DNA of 64,000 nucleotides from Onthophagus taurus (Eukaryota > Arthropoda > Insecta > Coleoptera > Scarabaeidae). A model generated the notes under the pieces. It saw only the letters and a list, made by a program, of their open reading frames with translations, had not been told where the DNA came from and searched no databases. Position numbers and translations under genes: made by a program. Location: the NCBI RefSeq assembly GCF_036711975.1, contig NC_091966.1, positions 36,897,501 to 36,961,500 of the forward strand, written 5' to 3'. Positions 10,186 to 21,790 of the stretch are shown here, piece by piece. Each line of letters opens with the position of its first letter. Position 1 is the first letter of the stretch.

Positions 10186-10754
10186 TGTAAAGGTCTACGT
10201 AATATACCATCTAAAAAACAAAGATTTCACGTAATAATTATTAATTAATAGAAACCGATAAAACTAATTAGCAGGTTAGTTAATAGTTAAATTAAACAAT
10301 TGTGTAACAGTCAAATCGATAATACACGAAACGGAAATGTGTAACTCACCAATTAATGCTATTTTTATTTTACTACACGCTTAATTTATAAGCCGTATAT
10401 TAATTAAATAACATTTTTACTAAAACATCCACGTCAAAGAAGCTCAACTTGGTTTTATGGTGACAAATGTGTCACCCGAAAAAGTTAGGGATTTTTTTTT
10501 AAATTTTGAACGTTCAAAAAGTACTTAATAATAATTTAATTAATAAATAAATCGCAAAATTATAAAAAAGAACCCAAAGAGATTTAACCCAAACAAGTTT
10601 ACAAATTAATTTTTAAAAATTGAATTGTTTTAATTTTTTTAGTTCCTTTTATATTTCTATCTTCACCTCATTGATCTGTCAAATATTAACCTTAAAATCA
10701 CCATTCAAAACATTTCGAAATTACGTAATTTATAACCCTTTTTAAAAGGAAAAA
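10186..10754. promoter_or_regulatory. Shared upstream region of RER1 and NDUFB6
   Basis: The 569-bp space between divergent start codons probably acts as a bidirectional promoter. It contains the RER1 leader splice sites (acceptor near 10212, possible donor near 10348) and, at 10676-10683, CTGTCAAA, whose complement TTTGACAG begins the core shared by the nearby satellites. No TATA box is obvious. Confidence 0.5.
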
Positions 10755-11255
10755 ATGGTGAAATCCTCCCCAACCGGGGGCGTAATGCCCATGGATCTCG
10801 CGGGTCGCCTCGCCCGCGAAAGAGAACGTCTCCTGGGCATGACAGACGCCGAAAGAGCCTTCCGTAAGCAATACTTAAAAGATCAAGAATTAGCCCATGG
10901 AGAACCAAAATTCGTTCCGGAACTCTACAGGGAAACCGTAAACCCCATCCGTCGACTTTACCGTGCACCCTTAGACGCATTTCGTGTAATGATCACCCCG
11001 ATTGTTGGCGCACAAAGGGCCCTTCATATTCGTTACTTCGCCGGAAAATTCTTGATGATTACACTTTTTGCTTATGGATGCACTTATTATTTTAAGTATA
11101 ATGGAAACGATTGGACTCGCCCTGGAGGTTGGAGAAAAGTTGAATCGCGAATTGCAGTATTCCCCGGTGATCCTGAATTTCCTAAAGTTTCAGAACGAAC
11201 AGTCGGAGCTGATTATGCTTCTAGAGGATTTAAAGATGTAAAAGTTAATTTGTAA
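10755..11255 (+). CDS. NDUFB6: NDUFB6, complex I B17 subunit
   Basis: A single-exon frame of 166 residues. The protein is an accessory, single-span inner-membrane subunit of mitochondrial NADH:ubiquinone oxidoreductase. Recognition rests on RKQYLKDQELAHGEPKFVP near residues 36-55 (family RR.WLKDQEL...EP), a hydrophobic span KFLMITLFAYGCTYYFKY near 97-115, and the tail RKVESRIAVFPGDPEFPK (family VE..S.IFPGD). It is longer than the mammalian protein at both ends, as is common in insects. The start chosen is the first ATG after an A-rich leader (AAAAATGG); a second in-frame Met follows at residue 11. AATAAA lies 42 bases after the stop, at 11297. Confidence 0.93.
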   Translation: MVKSSPTGGVMPMDLAGRLARERERLLGMTDAERAFRKQYLKDQELAHGEPKFVPELYRETVNPIRRLYRAPLDAFRVMITPIVGAQRALHIRYFAGKFLMITLFAYGCTYYFKYNGNDWTRPGGWRKVESRIAVFPGDPEFPKVSERTVGADYASRGFKDVKVNL

Positions 11256-11329
11256 ATTAAGAAAAGGCGAATAATTGTGTAGTTATTTGTTATGTTAATA
11301 AATTATAACGAAATATATTTTAATTTATT

Positions 11330-11830
11330 TTGACAGATACATAACCTCAATTTAATCCTTAAATTATAATTAATATAGAAGGAAAGTGTTATTTTAGGAT
11401 GTAAAATTTGTTTTTTATAATTATTATAATAAAATTAAAGCTTTAATTATAATGTATTAATGTAAAATTAAAAAAATTTGATAACTCAAAACATAACCTC
11501 AATTTAATCCTGAAATTATAATTAATATAGAGTGTTATTTTAGGATGTAAAATTTGTATTTATAAGTCTTATTATTTGTAATGTTATAATTAAAGCTTTA
11601 ATTGTAATGTATTAATATAAAATTAAAAAAAATTGACAACTCAAAACATAACCTCAATTTAATCCTCAAATTATAATTAATATAGAAAAATTGTTGTTTT
11701 AGGATGTAAAATTTGTATTTATAAGTCTTATTATTTGTAATGTTATAATTAAAGCTTTAATTGTAATGTATTAATATAAAATTAAAAAAATTTTGACAAC
11801 TCAAAACATAACCTTAATGTATAAATAATA
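11330..11830. repeat. ~153-bp tandem array, three copies plus a partial
   Basis: ATAACCTCAATTTAATCC recurs at 11341, 11493 and 11647, with a weaker fourth start at 11808, giving spacings of 152, 154 and 161. Each unit also carries TTTTAGGATGTAAAATTTG and TTAAAGCTTTAATT. The array lies between NDUFB6 and the TRM10 gene and its last part is within 100 bp of the TRM10 start, so it probably includes promoter DNA. Confidence 0.88.
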
Positions 11831-11890
11831 ATGTGCTTTAACCTCAAAAAAAATAAGTTATCCTGTTTTTAATTGAAATTGACTATAAAA

Positions 11891-12993
11891 ATGGATGAAT
11901 TAAGTAATTTAGGAGTAAAAAGAAAATTAGAAACATCTAACGATGCCCCATTAGAAGAAAGTAAAAAGATTTTAATTGAAAATGACACCAACACGTCCTC
12001 AAACATCGACACAGAAAAACAAGAATATTTTAACGGAGTAGAAATTTCTAAATTAACTAAACGACAACTTAAAAAGTATAATAAAATGTTAAAATGGCAA
12101 GAAACGAAAAAATTAAAACGAGCTAATGAACGTATCAAAACTAAAAGGAAAAAGATTGAAGCGAAGCTAAACAACATTGATTTGGGACCCAGTCGAAAGC
12201 AATTAAAAAGAAGCACCATGGCAAATAGTTCTTGTAAAATATCAGTGGTTATAGATTTAAGTTTTGATGATTTAATGATAAGTAAAGATTTGGGAAAAGT
12301 GATTAAACAAATATTAAGGGTTTATACCGATAATCGAAGAGCTAAAGCTCCAATGCAATTGTATTTAACCAGTTTTGAAGGAAAAGCTAAAGAAGAAATG
12401 GGGAAACACCACGGCTATGAGTATTGGGACATTAATTTTTGTGAAGATGAATATTTAAAGATTTTTCCAAAAGAAAAATTGATTTATTTAAGTAGTGAAA
12501 GCGATAATGTTATTAATGAATTGGAAGATGATAAAGTTTATATTATAGGAGGATTAGTTGATCATAATTCGCACAAAGTAAGTTTAATAAAAAAAAATAA
12601 TTTCTTAAATCTTTTATTTTTGATTTAATAAATATTAATTAATACAAACTAAAATACTATTCAAAAAAGAAACTAAATTTATAAATAACTCACAGGGTAT
12701 TTGCTATAAGAAAGCTGTAGAACAAGGAATATCCCACGGTCAATTGCCAATTGGAGAATATTTTAAATTAAAACATAGGAAAGTATTTACTATAAATCAA
12801 GGTAACTAATCAATCAATTTCTAACTTAATTTTTAACTCAATTATTTTAGTTTTTGAAATTCTTCTAAGAGTATCCGAAGGTAAAACATTCAAAGAAGCT
12901 TTCGAAACGACTTTACCTAAACGCATAAATATGCAACCAACTCAAAACGAAATTCAAGAAACGAAATTAATAGAAGTAGAAATTAATAAATAA
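11891..12993 (+). CDS. TRMT10A: TRM10-type tRNA (guanine-9-N1) methyltransferase
   Basis: The enzyme transfers a methyl group from S-adenosylmethionine to N1 of guanine 9 in tRNA. Exons 11891-12577, 12696-12801 and 12851-12993 join in phase to 311 residues. The N-terminus is Lys-rich and acidic (to about residue 75) and includes KLTKRQLKKYNKMLKWQETK. The SPOUT-fold domain begins near 118 with ISVVIDLSFDDLM and continues through KAPMQLYLTSFEG, IYLSSESDNVI and YIIGGLVDHN, whose Asp is the conserved catalytic-site residue. It ends GISHGQLPIGEYFKL and VFEILLRVSEGKTFKEAF. No mitochondrial presequence is evident, so it fits the cytosolic/nuclear A/B branch better than TRMT10C; A versus B is not certain. 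The ATG at 11891 is used; the frame is open only a little further upstream, without an ATG. Confidence 0.93.
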
Positions 12994-13241
12994 AACTAAA
13001 ATAACCTTATCCATATTTTTGATTCGTATCGATAAAAACCACAACAAAATTTTACATTGAAAGGAGTTTTACAAGGGGAGAGCAAGAAAAAAAAAACACA
13101 AAAAAGTACACCATAAATCTAAACAAAACAAGAAAAAATCACAATAAATAAACTACTACACTAATTTTGGCGCAACATGTATATAATAATAATAATAATA
13201 TTTATCACAAATATCCTCTCCATCATATTTAAAAAAAAATT
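12994..13241. other. Convergent 3' space between TRM10 and RETREG genes
   Basis: 248 bp shared by the 3' ends of the two convergent genes, including an (AAT)n run near 13185-13200. Polyadenylation of both genes must occur here. Confidence 0.6.
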
Positions 13242-16200
13242 TTAATTCATATCAACTTCGTCCGAATTAATAAATTCAAAATCGCTATCGCTATCGTGCC
13301 TTCGAGGCCTTTCCTCTTGAGTACCTTGTAGTTGTTGAGTCAGCACATTCGTAACTAATGCTTGTCCCATTGAAGTTAAATTACTCAACAATCCTGAGGC
13401 TAGATTTCTCGCAATCGTTTGCGTCCCCCCTAAAGGATCGTCAGTAAATTGTAGTCCCACGGTGTAGTTTATTTCTTCATCAGAAGAACTATCTTTAAAA
13501 TGGCCCGATTCAAATTGAAGACCTTTACTGTCCGAATCTGAATCGCTCGAGTAATTATCAACAGCGGTGAAAGAACCACGAGGTTTTGGTTGTTGTGTTG
13601 GAAGAAGATCGTCTTCTTCTAAACCATCGACGCTACCTTCACCTTCCATATGGGACGGCATTGTACTTATTCCACTTATAAATGAACTTGTTATCGAATC
13701 TTAAAAAAAAAATTAATTGAAATATAAAAGTTATATAAAGAGAATAAAATAATAACTTACCAACAGTTTTATCCGTTAATACACTTTCTATTTCGTCCTT
13801 GTCATTTAAATCTTTCTCTGATATATAGGGAATTAATTCATGTTCAGCTACAACACCTCAAAATTAAAATAAAAAATTAATTTGCTAATTTAAATGCGGT
13901 TTATAAGTAAAGTAGGGTAAAAGCTAAATTTAATTTTTTGCCAGATTTGAGATAATCTGAGTATTTGAACTGGATGATACATCAATTAATTCGTTATCAT
14001 CAGAATCCAATAACACGTGTATATGTAAACGATTTAATCTGCACATCTATGATGTAAAAAATAAATCATCCTATTGCCTCATTTTTTAGTAATGCACGAG
14101 TTATTAAAATGGATTAATCAATCATTTATGACTAAACATTTTGTTACGTTTAATTTTCTCGTTATAATGTTTTAAATATAAATGGTTTACAAAGATACAC
14201 CAGAAATTGTGTTATAACAATACTAAAACCAATAAAATCAACCTTCTTGAAGAACTCAATAACACTGTTTAATATCCAATTAAAATAATCTAGTTTTTTC
14301 TTTTTTATCTCTTCCAATGCGATAAAAAAGTAAACTATTTTTAATGCTGTTCATAAAAAAGGCTGATATCTTTTATTCACGGAAGCAGAATGTTTGATTT
14401 AATAGTATGATGAAATCCTTTAATAATGAAGCAAAATAAAATGAAGAAAAATTGGTTTTGCATGTTGGAAATCGCAAATGTTGAACGCTCATTAACTTTA
14501 ATACTGCGCAGATTGTTTTATACAATAATTATTTCCTTCTGTACATATTAAGTATCTAGAAAGTATTGAGATTGGATGTGCTGACGCAGATTTTAACTTA
14601 AATCAAACAATCAGATTCTACCTAAAAGCACTTCTAAATATTTTGTTTAAAGTTACACTTTAAATTGCAAAATCAAACATATGTTTTCATAGTCGTTATT
14701 AAAATGATGGAAAATTAATAAATATTAAATTTAATAAAAGCGTTTTACTGGAAATAATAGTGATGCTGAGGCAGTGAGAAATTTCTGCAAATAGTATCTA
14801 ATCTTGTATTAGCAGCATTTAGTGTTCTGCAAGCAAAAGGTAGTCTTCTGCTGGCAGCATCCAATCTTCTAATAACACTATCTAGTCTACTAACAACAAT
14901 ATCTAATCATATGGTAACAATATGAAGCCTTTTGACAACAATATTTAATGTTCTGGAAACAGTATCTAGTCTTCTGAAAACAATATCCAATTTTCTGGAA
15001 GCAATATCTAGTCTTCTGACAATATTATCTAATTTGAACCTAAAATAATATCTAAACTTCCAGCGAAAGTCTAGTCTTCCAGTAAAAATATTCACCCTTC
15101 TAGTAATAATGTCAAGTCTTCTGGAAACAATATCTGTGGCCTTTTAACAATAATTAGCCTAATCTTCTTATAATAATATCTGATCTTTTCAGAAACAATA
15201 GTTAGTCTTCAGGAATTTATATCTAGTCTTCTGCAATAGAATCTAATCTTCTTCAAATAACATCTGATCCTCTGAAAACAATATTTAGCCTTCTGGAAAT
15301 AATATGTAGTCTTTCGCAACAATATTCAGCTTTCTGCAAGAGCAACTAATCTTGATATAATATCTGATCTTCTGGAAATAATATCTAGCGTTCTGAAACA
15401 ATATTTAGACTCCTGGAAACAATATCTAGCCTTTTAACAATAATTAGCCTAATCTTCTTAAAATAATATCTGATCTTTTCAAAAACAATAGTAAGTCTTC
15501 AGGAATTTATATCTAGTTTTCTGCAATAGAATCTAATCTTCTTCATATAACATCTGATCCTCTGAAAACAATATTTAGCCCTCTGGAAATAATATGTAGT
15601 CTTTAGGCAACAATATTCAGCCTTCTGCAAGAGCAACTAATCTTCTTGATATAATATTTGATCTTCTGGAAATAATATCTAGCCGTCTGAAACAGAATTT
15701 AGACTCCTGGCAACAATATGTAGCCTTCTGGATGCAACTTCTAGTATTCTAGAAACAATATGTAATCTTCTAGTAGTAATATCTAGACTTTTGATGAAAA
15801 TCTGATCATGAACCATCATGAATTAATATCTAGTCTTATAGATACAACATTGAGTCTTTTCGAAACAATACCTACTCTTCTGCAATAGAACCTAATCTTC
15901 TTGAGGTAATATTTAATCTTCTAAAAACAATATTTAGCCTTCAGGAATTAATATCTAGCTTAAATGTCGAGTCATCTAGAAACAATGTCTAGTCTTCTGC
16001 AATAGAATCCAATCTACTTGAAATAATATCTAGTCTTCTGGAAACAATATCTAGCCTTCTGGATGTAACTTCTAGTATTCTAGAAACAATATCTTATCTT
16101 CTAGCAGTAATATCTAGTCTTTTGGAATCAATATCTAGGCTTCTAGAAATAGTATCTAGTCTTCTGAAAACAATATCTAGTCTTTTGCAACAGCATCTAA

Positions 16201-19129
16201 TCTTCTTGATATATCTGATCTTCTGGAAGTAATACTTAGCCTTCTGGAAACAATATTTAGTCTCCTAGAAGCAATATCTAGTCTTCTGGCTACAATATCC
16301 TGTGTTCTGGAAACAATATCTAGCCTTCTGAAAACAATATCTAATCTTCTGCAACCGCAACTAATCTTCTTGATATAATATCTGATCTTCTGAAACGATA
16401 TTTAGACTATTGGAAACTATATGTAGGCTTCTGGATGTAACTTCTGGTATTCTAGAAACAATATCTTATTTTCTAGCAGTAATATCTAGACTTTTGATGA
16501 AAATATTTAGTCTTTTGGAATCAATATCTACGCTTCTAGAAATAGTATCTAATCTTCTGGAAACAATATCTGGCCTTCTGGAAATAAGTCTAATCTTCTT
16601 GAAATAATATCTGATCTTCTGGAAACAATATTTAACCGCCATGAATATCTAGTCTTATAGATACAATATCGAGTCTTCTTGAAACATTACCTAGTCTTCT
16701 GCAATAGAATCTAATCTTCTTGGAATAATATTTAATCTTCTGAAACCAATATTTAGCCTTCAGGAATTAATATCGCTATAGCTTAAATGTCGATTCATCT
16801 GGTAGCAATATCTAGTTTTATGCAATTTTCTTGAAATAAAATGTATTCTTCTCGAAACAATATCCAACGTTTTACAATAGCACCTAATTTTCTAGAAATA
16901 TCTTCCTGTATCTAGTCTTCTGGCCACAATATCGTCTGTTCTGGATACAATATCCAGCCTTCTGCAATAGTATCTAATCTTCTGGAAACAATATCTAGTC
17001 TTTTGCAACAGCATCTAATCTTCTTGATATATTTGATCTTCTGGAAGTAATACTTAGCTTTCTGGAAACAATCTTTAGTCTCTTAGAAGCAATATCTAGT
17101 CTTCTGGCTACAATATCGTGTCTTCTGGAAACAATATCTAGCCTTCTGGCAACAATATCTAATCTTCTGGAAACTATATCCAGCCTTTTGCAATAGCATC
17201 TAATCTTCTTAATATAATATCTGATCTTCTGAAAGTAATAGCCTTCTGGAAACAATATTTAGTCTCCTAGAAACAATATCTAGTCTTTTAGCTACAATAT
17301 CGTATCTTCTGGAAACAATATCTAGCCTTCTGGAAACAATATTTAGTCTTCTGGAAACAATATCTAGTCTCCTGGAAACAATATTTAGTCTCTTGGAAGC
17401 AATGTCTAGTCTTGTGGCTACATTCTTTTAAAGCTTTTTTAGCAAATCTCACCACGTTCTTTAAAACCCCGTTTCTCAGCCAACGTTCATTCAAAAAAGG
17501 TCTAAATTGGCATGATTACTCTTCAGATGCTATCACATCTATTGTCATTCCTGGTATCAGAGTTTCTCATACAGAGTGGTCAAAAATTGAATTACCATTT
17601 TAAAATCAAAACAACTCAAAAACGAAAAGCGCTAGGTACCAATAACTTTTATCAAAGTCACCACATTTTTTTGCGCATAATTGAAAGGTGTAATAAAAAC
17701 TATAGCATTCCAGTTAAAATAACGAAGTTGTGGTTTACTTCGTTTACTTTCTGTAGACCGGCAGTATTTTAGATCAAAAAAAGTTCTAACAAATCAGTTA
17801 TGAAAGACACCTGTATAAGCTATTAAGAACCCAACTCATTAAATTATTTTAATTTTATTTAACTGCTATTGCACTTTTATAAAACAGGATTCAAGTTCAC
17901 ATAAATAAATTTTAGCGTATTCTGCAAAACCAACAATTTTGCAACTTAGTAAACTACGTCAATGGATCAAATAAAAATTTGCTGAATAAACATAAAGATT
18001 TATCTTGTAAATAAATAAAAACAGAAAAAAGGCTCAGAGTAGGATTTAAATCCACAACTCTTGAAGTTGTCAAATGCTGTACCAACAAGAAAAGAGTTAA
18101 AAAAACAAGTTAAGATGTAAACATATTGCGTGTTATGATAAAAAGTTCAAATACTATTTACGCTTCATCAACTCAATTCTGGCAAAAAAATAGTTTACAC
18201 TTGAACAGTAAATATAATTTTATGGAAATTAAAAATAATTAGGAACCTGACTCAAGTGTTCCTTTATATTTAATCTTATCAAAATCTGGCGTATATTTAT
18301 CATAACAATAATATTTACACGAAATTTTTTTAAATTAAAATAAAGATTAATTACCTTCATTGGTAGTAATCCGAACCATAGCACAACTAATTCCTTTCTT
18401 GTACTTTTCAGGTAGCTTAGAAATAATAAGCGGTAAGAAAAATACAGCTAATATGTTGACGTACGCCAAAAAATAACCAGGTACTTTCTTTGAAATGTAG
18501 GTTAAGATTCCAAAGAAGGAACACATAATAAAAGCAAACTAAAAAAATTCATTTAAAAAAAAAATAAAAGAGTTTATGTTAGATATCTTAAGCTGATTTC
18601 CATTATATACAAAGATTTTGGGGTATCTTAGAGTTGTTTCTTGCATATAATGGAAAGTAACTTTAATAAAAAACTTACTGTAGGTGGATTATGAGCACGA
18701 AAATAATGAAAGTAACCAATACATTTTTTAAAACAAATAATAATTTTTTGTATAGTGTCAGCAGAAGGTGTAGAAGTAGCTAGGAGTCCAATCCTCTCAA
18801 AATAATTGTCGGCAATAAATAATATTAAAATAGTAAAAAATAGGATTCCATATAATTTGAATTGGAAATAAACGATTGCCCTAAAAATACCCATAAATGT
18901 AAAGATAGACCGTCGGAGTTAAAGAATTTCCAAAAACAAAGAAAAAAGATTGTTACCAAAATAACACGTGAACTGCACTTAAAACGGCCCAAGACAATCC
19001 AGGATCCTCCCAAAAAACAATTTTATGGACAGCATTTAAATAGGCGTTCATCCTGGTCATTTCAACGTCTTCTTTCTTAACCACCTCGGTGTTCGCAAAC
19101 CTCCTATAGAGGCCTTTAAAATATTCCAT
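13242..19129 (-). CDS. RETREG/FAM134-like ER-phagy receptor
   Basis: RETREG proteins bend ER membrane with a reticulon-homology domain and recruit Atg8/LC3 through a C-terminal LIR. Exons: 18957-19129 (starts MEYFKGLYRRFANTEVV), 18679-18880, 18355-18538, 13761-13847 and 13242-13699. Phases agree and give 367 residues. Residues about 37-185 hold the reticulon-type domain: two long hydrophobic hairpins, including AIVYFQFKLYGILFFTILIL, and FGILTYISKKVPGYFLAYVN (family G..VPG...SY). The rest is acidic and disordered. The end reads DSDSDFEFINSDEVD; F-E-F-I after an acidic run fits an LIR core and matches DDFELLDQSELD of vertebrate members. Which of the three vertebrate paralogues it matches is not decidable, since insects usually have one. 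Intron 3 is 4.5 kb and mostly satellite. Confidence 0.88.
13848..14780. other. RETREG intron 3, unique part
   Basis: AT-rich intron sequence with no gene or recognised transposon, running into the minisatellite. Confidence 0.5.
14781..17424. repeat. 21-bp minisatellite, about 125 units, with higher-order repeats
   Basis: 2.64 kb of a degenerate 21-bp unit whose + strand begins TCTTCTGGAAACAATATC and ends TAG. Larger blocks are themselves repeated: the stretch at 15138 recurs at about 15429 (291 bp away), and the stretch at 16223 recurs at about 17040 (about 819 bp, 39 units). Because 21 is a multiple of three, the minus strand, which is RETREG sense, reads LDIVSRR over and over in one frame, giving false frames such as 16995-17255. 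It lies wholly in an intron. Confidence 0.95.
17425..18017. other. RETREG intron 3, distal unique part
   Basis: No coding or repeat signal recognised. Open frames at 17412-17603 and 17512-17772 have no family features and lie antisense to the host gene. Confidence 0.5.
18018..18095 (-). ncRNA. tRNA-like SINE head or decayed tRNA
   Basis: Read on the minus strand, GTTGGTACAGCATTTGACAA looks like a D-arm/A-box, ACAAC-TTCAAGA-GTTGT is a five-pair stem with a seven-base loop, and GTGGATTTAAATCC resembles a B-box. CTCTGAGCC and a T-run follow, as at a Pol III terminator. A matching 5' acceptor strand is missing, so this is a remnant rather than a working tRNA gene. Confidence 0.4.
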
Positions 19130-19560
19130 TTTAACACGGTTCTGTCTGTTTTAAAACGAAAATCACGCACCAATGAAAACAAGGATTCGTCTTTGTTTGG
19201 AAAACTCACGTCTCCTCTACCGAACGTGTACCACCTTAAAAATTTACTAAAAAAATTTCACTAAAACAGGGGCGGCATTTGCCAATTGCGTATTATTTAG
19301 GGGGCTTTCCGCGCGCGCGTCTGTTTACACCAGTTCGAGGTAAATAACGCGCATTTTATGACGTTCCCTCGGATAAAATTCGCAGTTTGGCGTTTTCGGC
19401 ACGCTCGGCTACGGTCGTCGTCGACGTCGACATCTCGAAGGTCGTTGTCGTTAATTGATTTTGCAATATGTATTCTCAAACGCTTACGGGCCGAATATGT
19501 AACATAACTATTTTTGTTTATACTTTTTTGACTCTACTCAGGGTCAATTTTGAAATCAAA
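19130..19560 (-). promoter_or_regulatory. RETREG upstream region
   Basis: This stretch is much richer in G+C and CpG than its surroundings, with a GCGCGCGCGT run near 19310 and CGTCGTCGACGTCGAC near 19415-19435, as expected of a housekeeping promoter. The minus-strand open frame at 19297-19479 lacks any family signature and is ignored. Confidence 0.5.
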
Positions 19561-19579
19561 TTTCGAAAGTCATACCGTC

Positions 19580-21790
19580 GTGTACTCGTTTGACAGATAA
19601 ATAACCTCACTTTTATTTCTTTCTTTCAATTGGAAACTGTACATTTTAGGTTTTATATTTATATTATTTTTTTTATCTCATATAATTCCTATTTTTATCA
19701 CACCAAATCATATTATTATTATTTGTTGACTACAATAAAAATTGGATAATTTTGTAATAAAATTTGTTGATCATTTGACACATAAATAACCTCACTTTTA
19801 TTTCTGTCATTTAGAATTGTTCTGTCAATTGTACCTTTATGTTTTTATATTATTTCCTTTTTTTATCACATTAAATCAAATTATTATTAATTGTTGACTA
19901 CAATAAAAATTGGTTAATTATGTAATAAAATTTGTGGATCATGTGACAGATAACTAACCTCACTTTTATTTCTATCTGTCATTTGGATTTGTTCTGTCAA
20001 TTGTACATTTAAGTTTTTATATTATTTTTTCATCTCATTTAATTTCTATTTTTATCACATTAAATCAAATTATTATTAATTGTTGACTACAATATAAATT
20101 GGTTAATTTGGTAATAAAATTTGATCATTTGACAGGTAAATAACCTCACTTTTACTTCAATCTGTGAATTGTAAACTGTACATTTTAGTTTTCATATTCA
20201 TATTATTTTTCTTATCTCATTTAATTCTTATTTTCATCACATTAAATTAAATTATTATTAATTGTTGATTACCATAAAAATTGGTTAATTTTGTAATAAA
20301 ATTTGTGGATCATTTGACACGTAAATAACCTCACTTTTATTTCTATCTGTCATTTGGAATTGTTCTGTCAATTGTACATTTAAGTTTGTATATTATTTTT
20401 TTATCTCACTTAATTCCTATTTTTATCATATTAATCAAATTATTATTAATTCTTGACTATAATAAAAATTGGTTAATTTGGTAATAAAATTTGTTGATCA
20501 TTTGACATATAAATAACCTCACATTTATTTCTATCTGTCATTTGGAATTGTTCTGTCAATTGTACATTTAAGTTTTTATATAATTTTTTTATCTCATTTA
20601 ATTCCTATTTTTATCACATTAAATCAAATTATTATTAATTGTTGACTACAATATAAATTGGTTAATTTTGTAAACAAATTTGATCATTTGACAGGTAAAA
20701 AACCTCACTTTTATTTCTACCTGTCAATTGTAAACGGTACATTTTAGTTTTCATATTCATATTATTTTTCTTATCTCATTTAATTCCTATTTTTATCACA
20801 TTAAGTCAAATTATTTAATTTGGAATTGTTCTATCAATTGTACATTTAAGTTTTTATATTATTTTTTTATCTCATTTAATTCCTATTTTTATCATATTAA
20901 TCATATTATTATTAATTCTTGACTATAATAAAAATTGGTTAATTTGGTAATAAAATTTGATCATTTGACAGATAACTAACCTCACTTTTATTTCTATCTG
21001 TCATTTGGAATTGTTCTGTCAATTGTACATTTAAGTTTTTATATAATTTTTTGATCTCATTTAATTCCTATTTTTATCACATTAAATCAAATTATTATTA
21101 ATTGTTGACTACAATATAAATTGGTTAATTTTGTAAACAAATTTGATCATTTGACAGGTAAATAACCTCACTTTTATTTCTATCTGTCAATTGTAAACGG
21201 TACATTTTAGTTTTCATATTCATATTATTTTTCTTATCTCATTTAATTCCTATTTTTATCACATTAAATCAAATTATTATTAATTGTTGACTGCAATAAA
21301 AATTGGTTAATTATGTAATAAAATTTGTGAATCATTTGACACATAAATAACCTTACTTTTATTTCTATCTGTCACTTGGAATTGTTCTGTCAATTGTACA
21401 TTTAAGTTTGTATATTATTTTTTTATCTCATTTATTTCCTATTTTTGTCATATTAATCAAATTATTATTAATTCTTGACTATAATAAAAATTGATCAATT
21501 TTGTAATAAAATTTGTTGATCATTTGACATATAAATAACCTCACTTTTATTTCTTTCTGTCAATTGTAAACGGTACATTTTAGTTTTCATATTTATATTA
21601 TTTCTTTAAATCTCATTTAAGTCCTATTTTTGTCACATCAAATCAAATTATTATTAATTGTTAACTACAATAAAAATTGATTAATTTTGTAATAAAATTT
21701 ATTAACCATTTGACAGATAAATAACCTAACTTTTATCTGTCAGCTGGGATAAATTTAATTTCATGTTTCACTTCTTTTTAATCTCATTTA
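19580..21790. repeat. ~186-bp satellite, about 11-12 copies
   Basis: The unit start, TTGACAGATAAATAACCTCA or a close variant, recurs near 19590, 19775, 19943, 20129, 20315, 20501, 20690, 20967, 21152, 21338, 21523 and 21710. Most spacings are 184-189 bp; around 20820 one unit is truncated. Each unit also has TGTTGACTACAATAAAAATT and TTATCTCATTTAATTCC. Within a unit, TTGACAGATA and TATCTGTCA face each other about 30 bp apart. The array begins about 450 bp upstream of the RETREG start codon. Confidence 0.93.

Noticed and set aside
10705-10980. Minus-strand open frame over the NDUFB6 start
   Set aside because: Antisense shadow of the NDUFB6 coding sequence, which has clear family motifs.
16995-17255. 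Open frame of LDIVSRR-type heptads on the minus strand (and similar frames at 14907-15095 and 17288-17494)
   Set aside because: Produced by the 21-bp minisatellite in a RETREG intron; no start context, splice link or family.
14781-17424. CRISPR-like array
   Set aside because: The repeat is continuous 21-bp units with no spacers, in a eukaryotic intron.
19297-19479. Minus-strand 60-residue frame in the CpG-rich RETREG upstream region
   Set aside because: Arg-rich by composition, no family match, and explained by the G+C-rich promoter.
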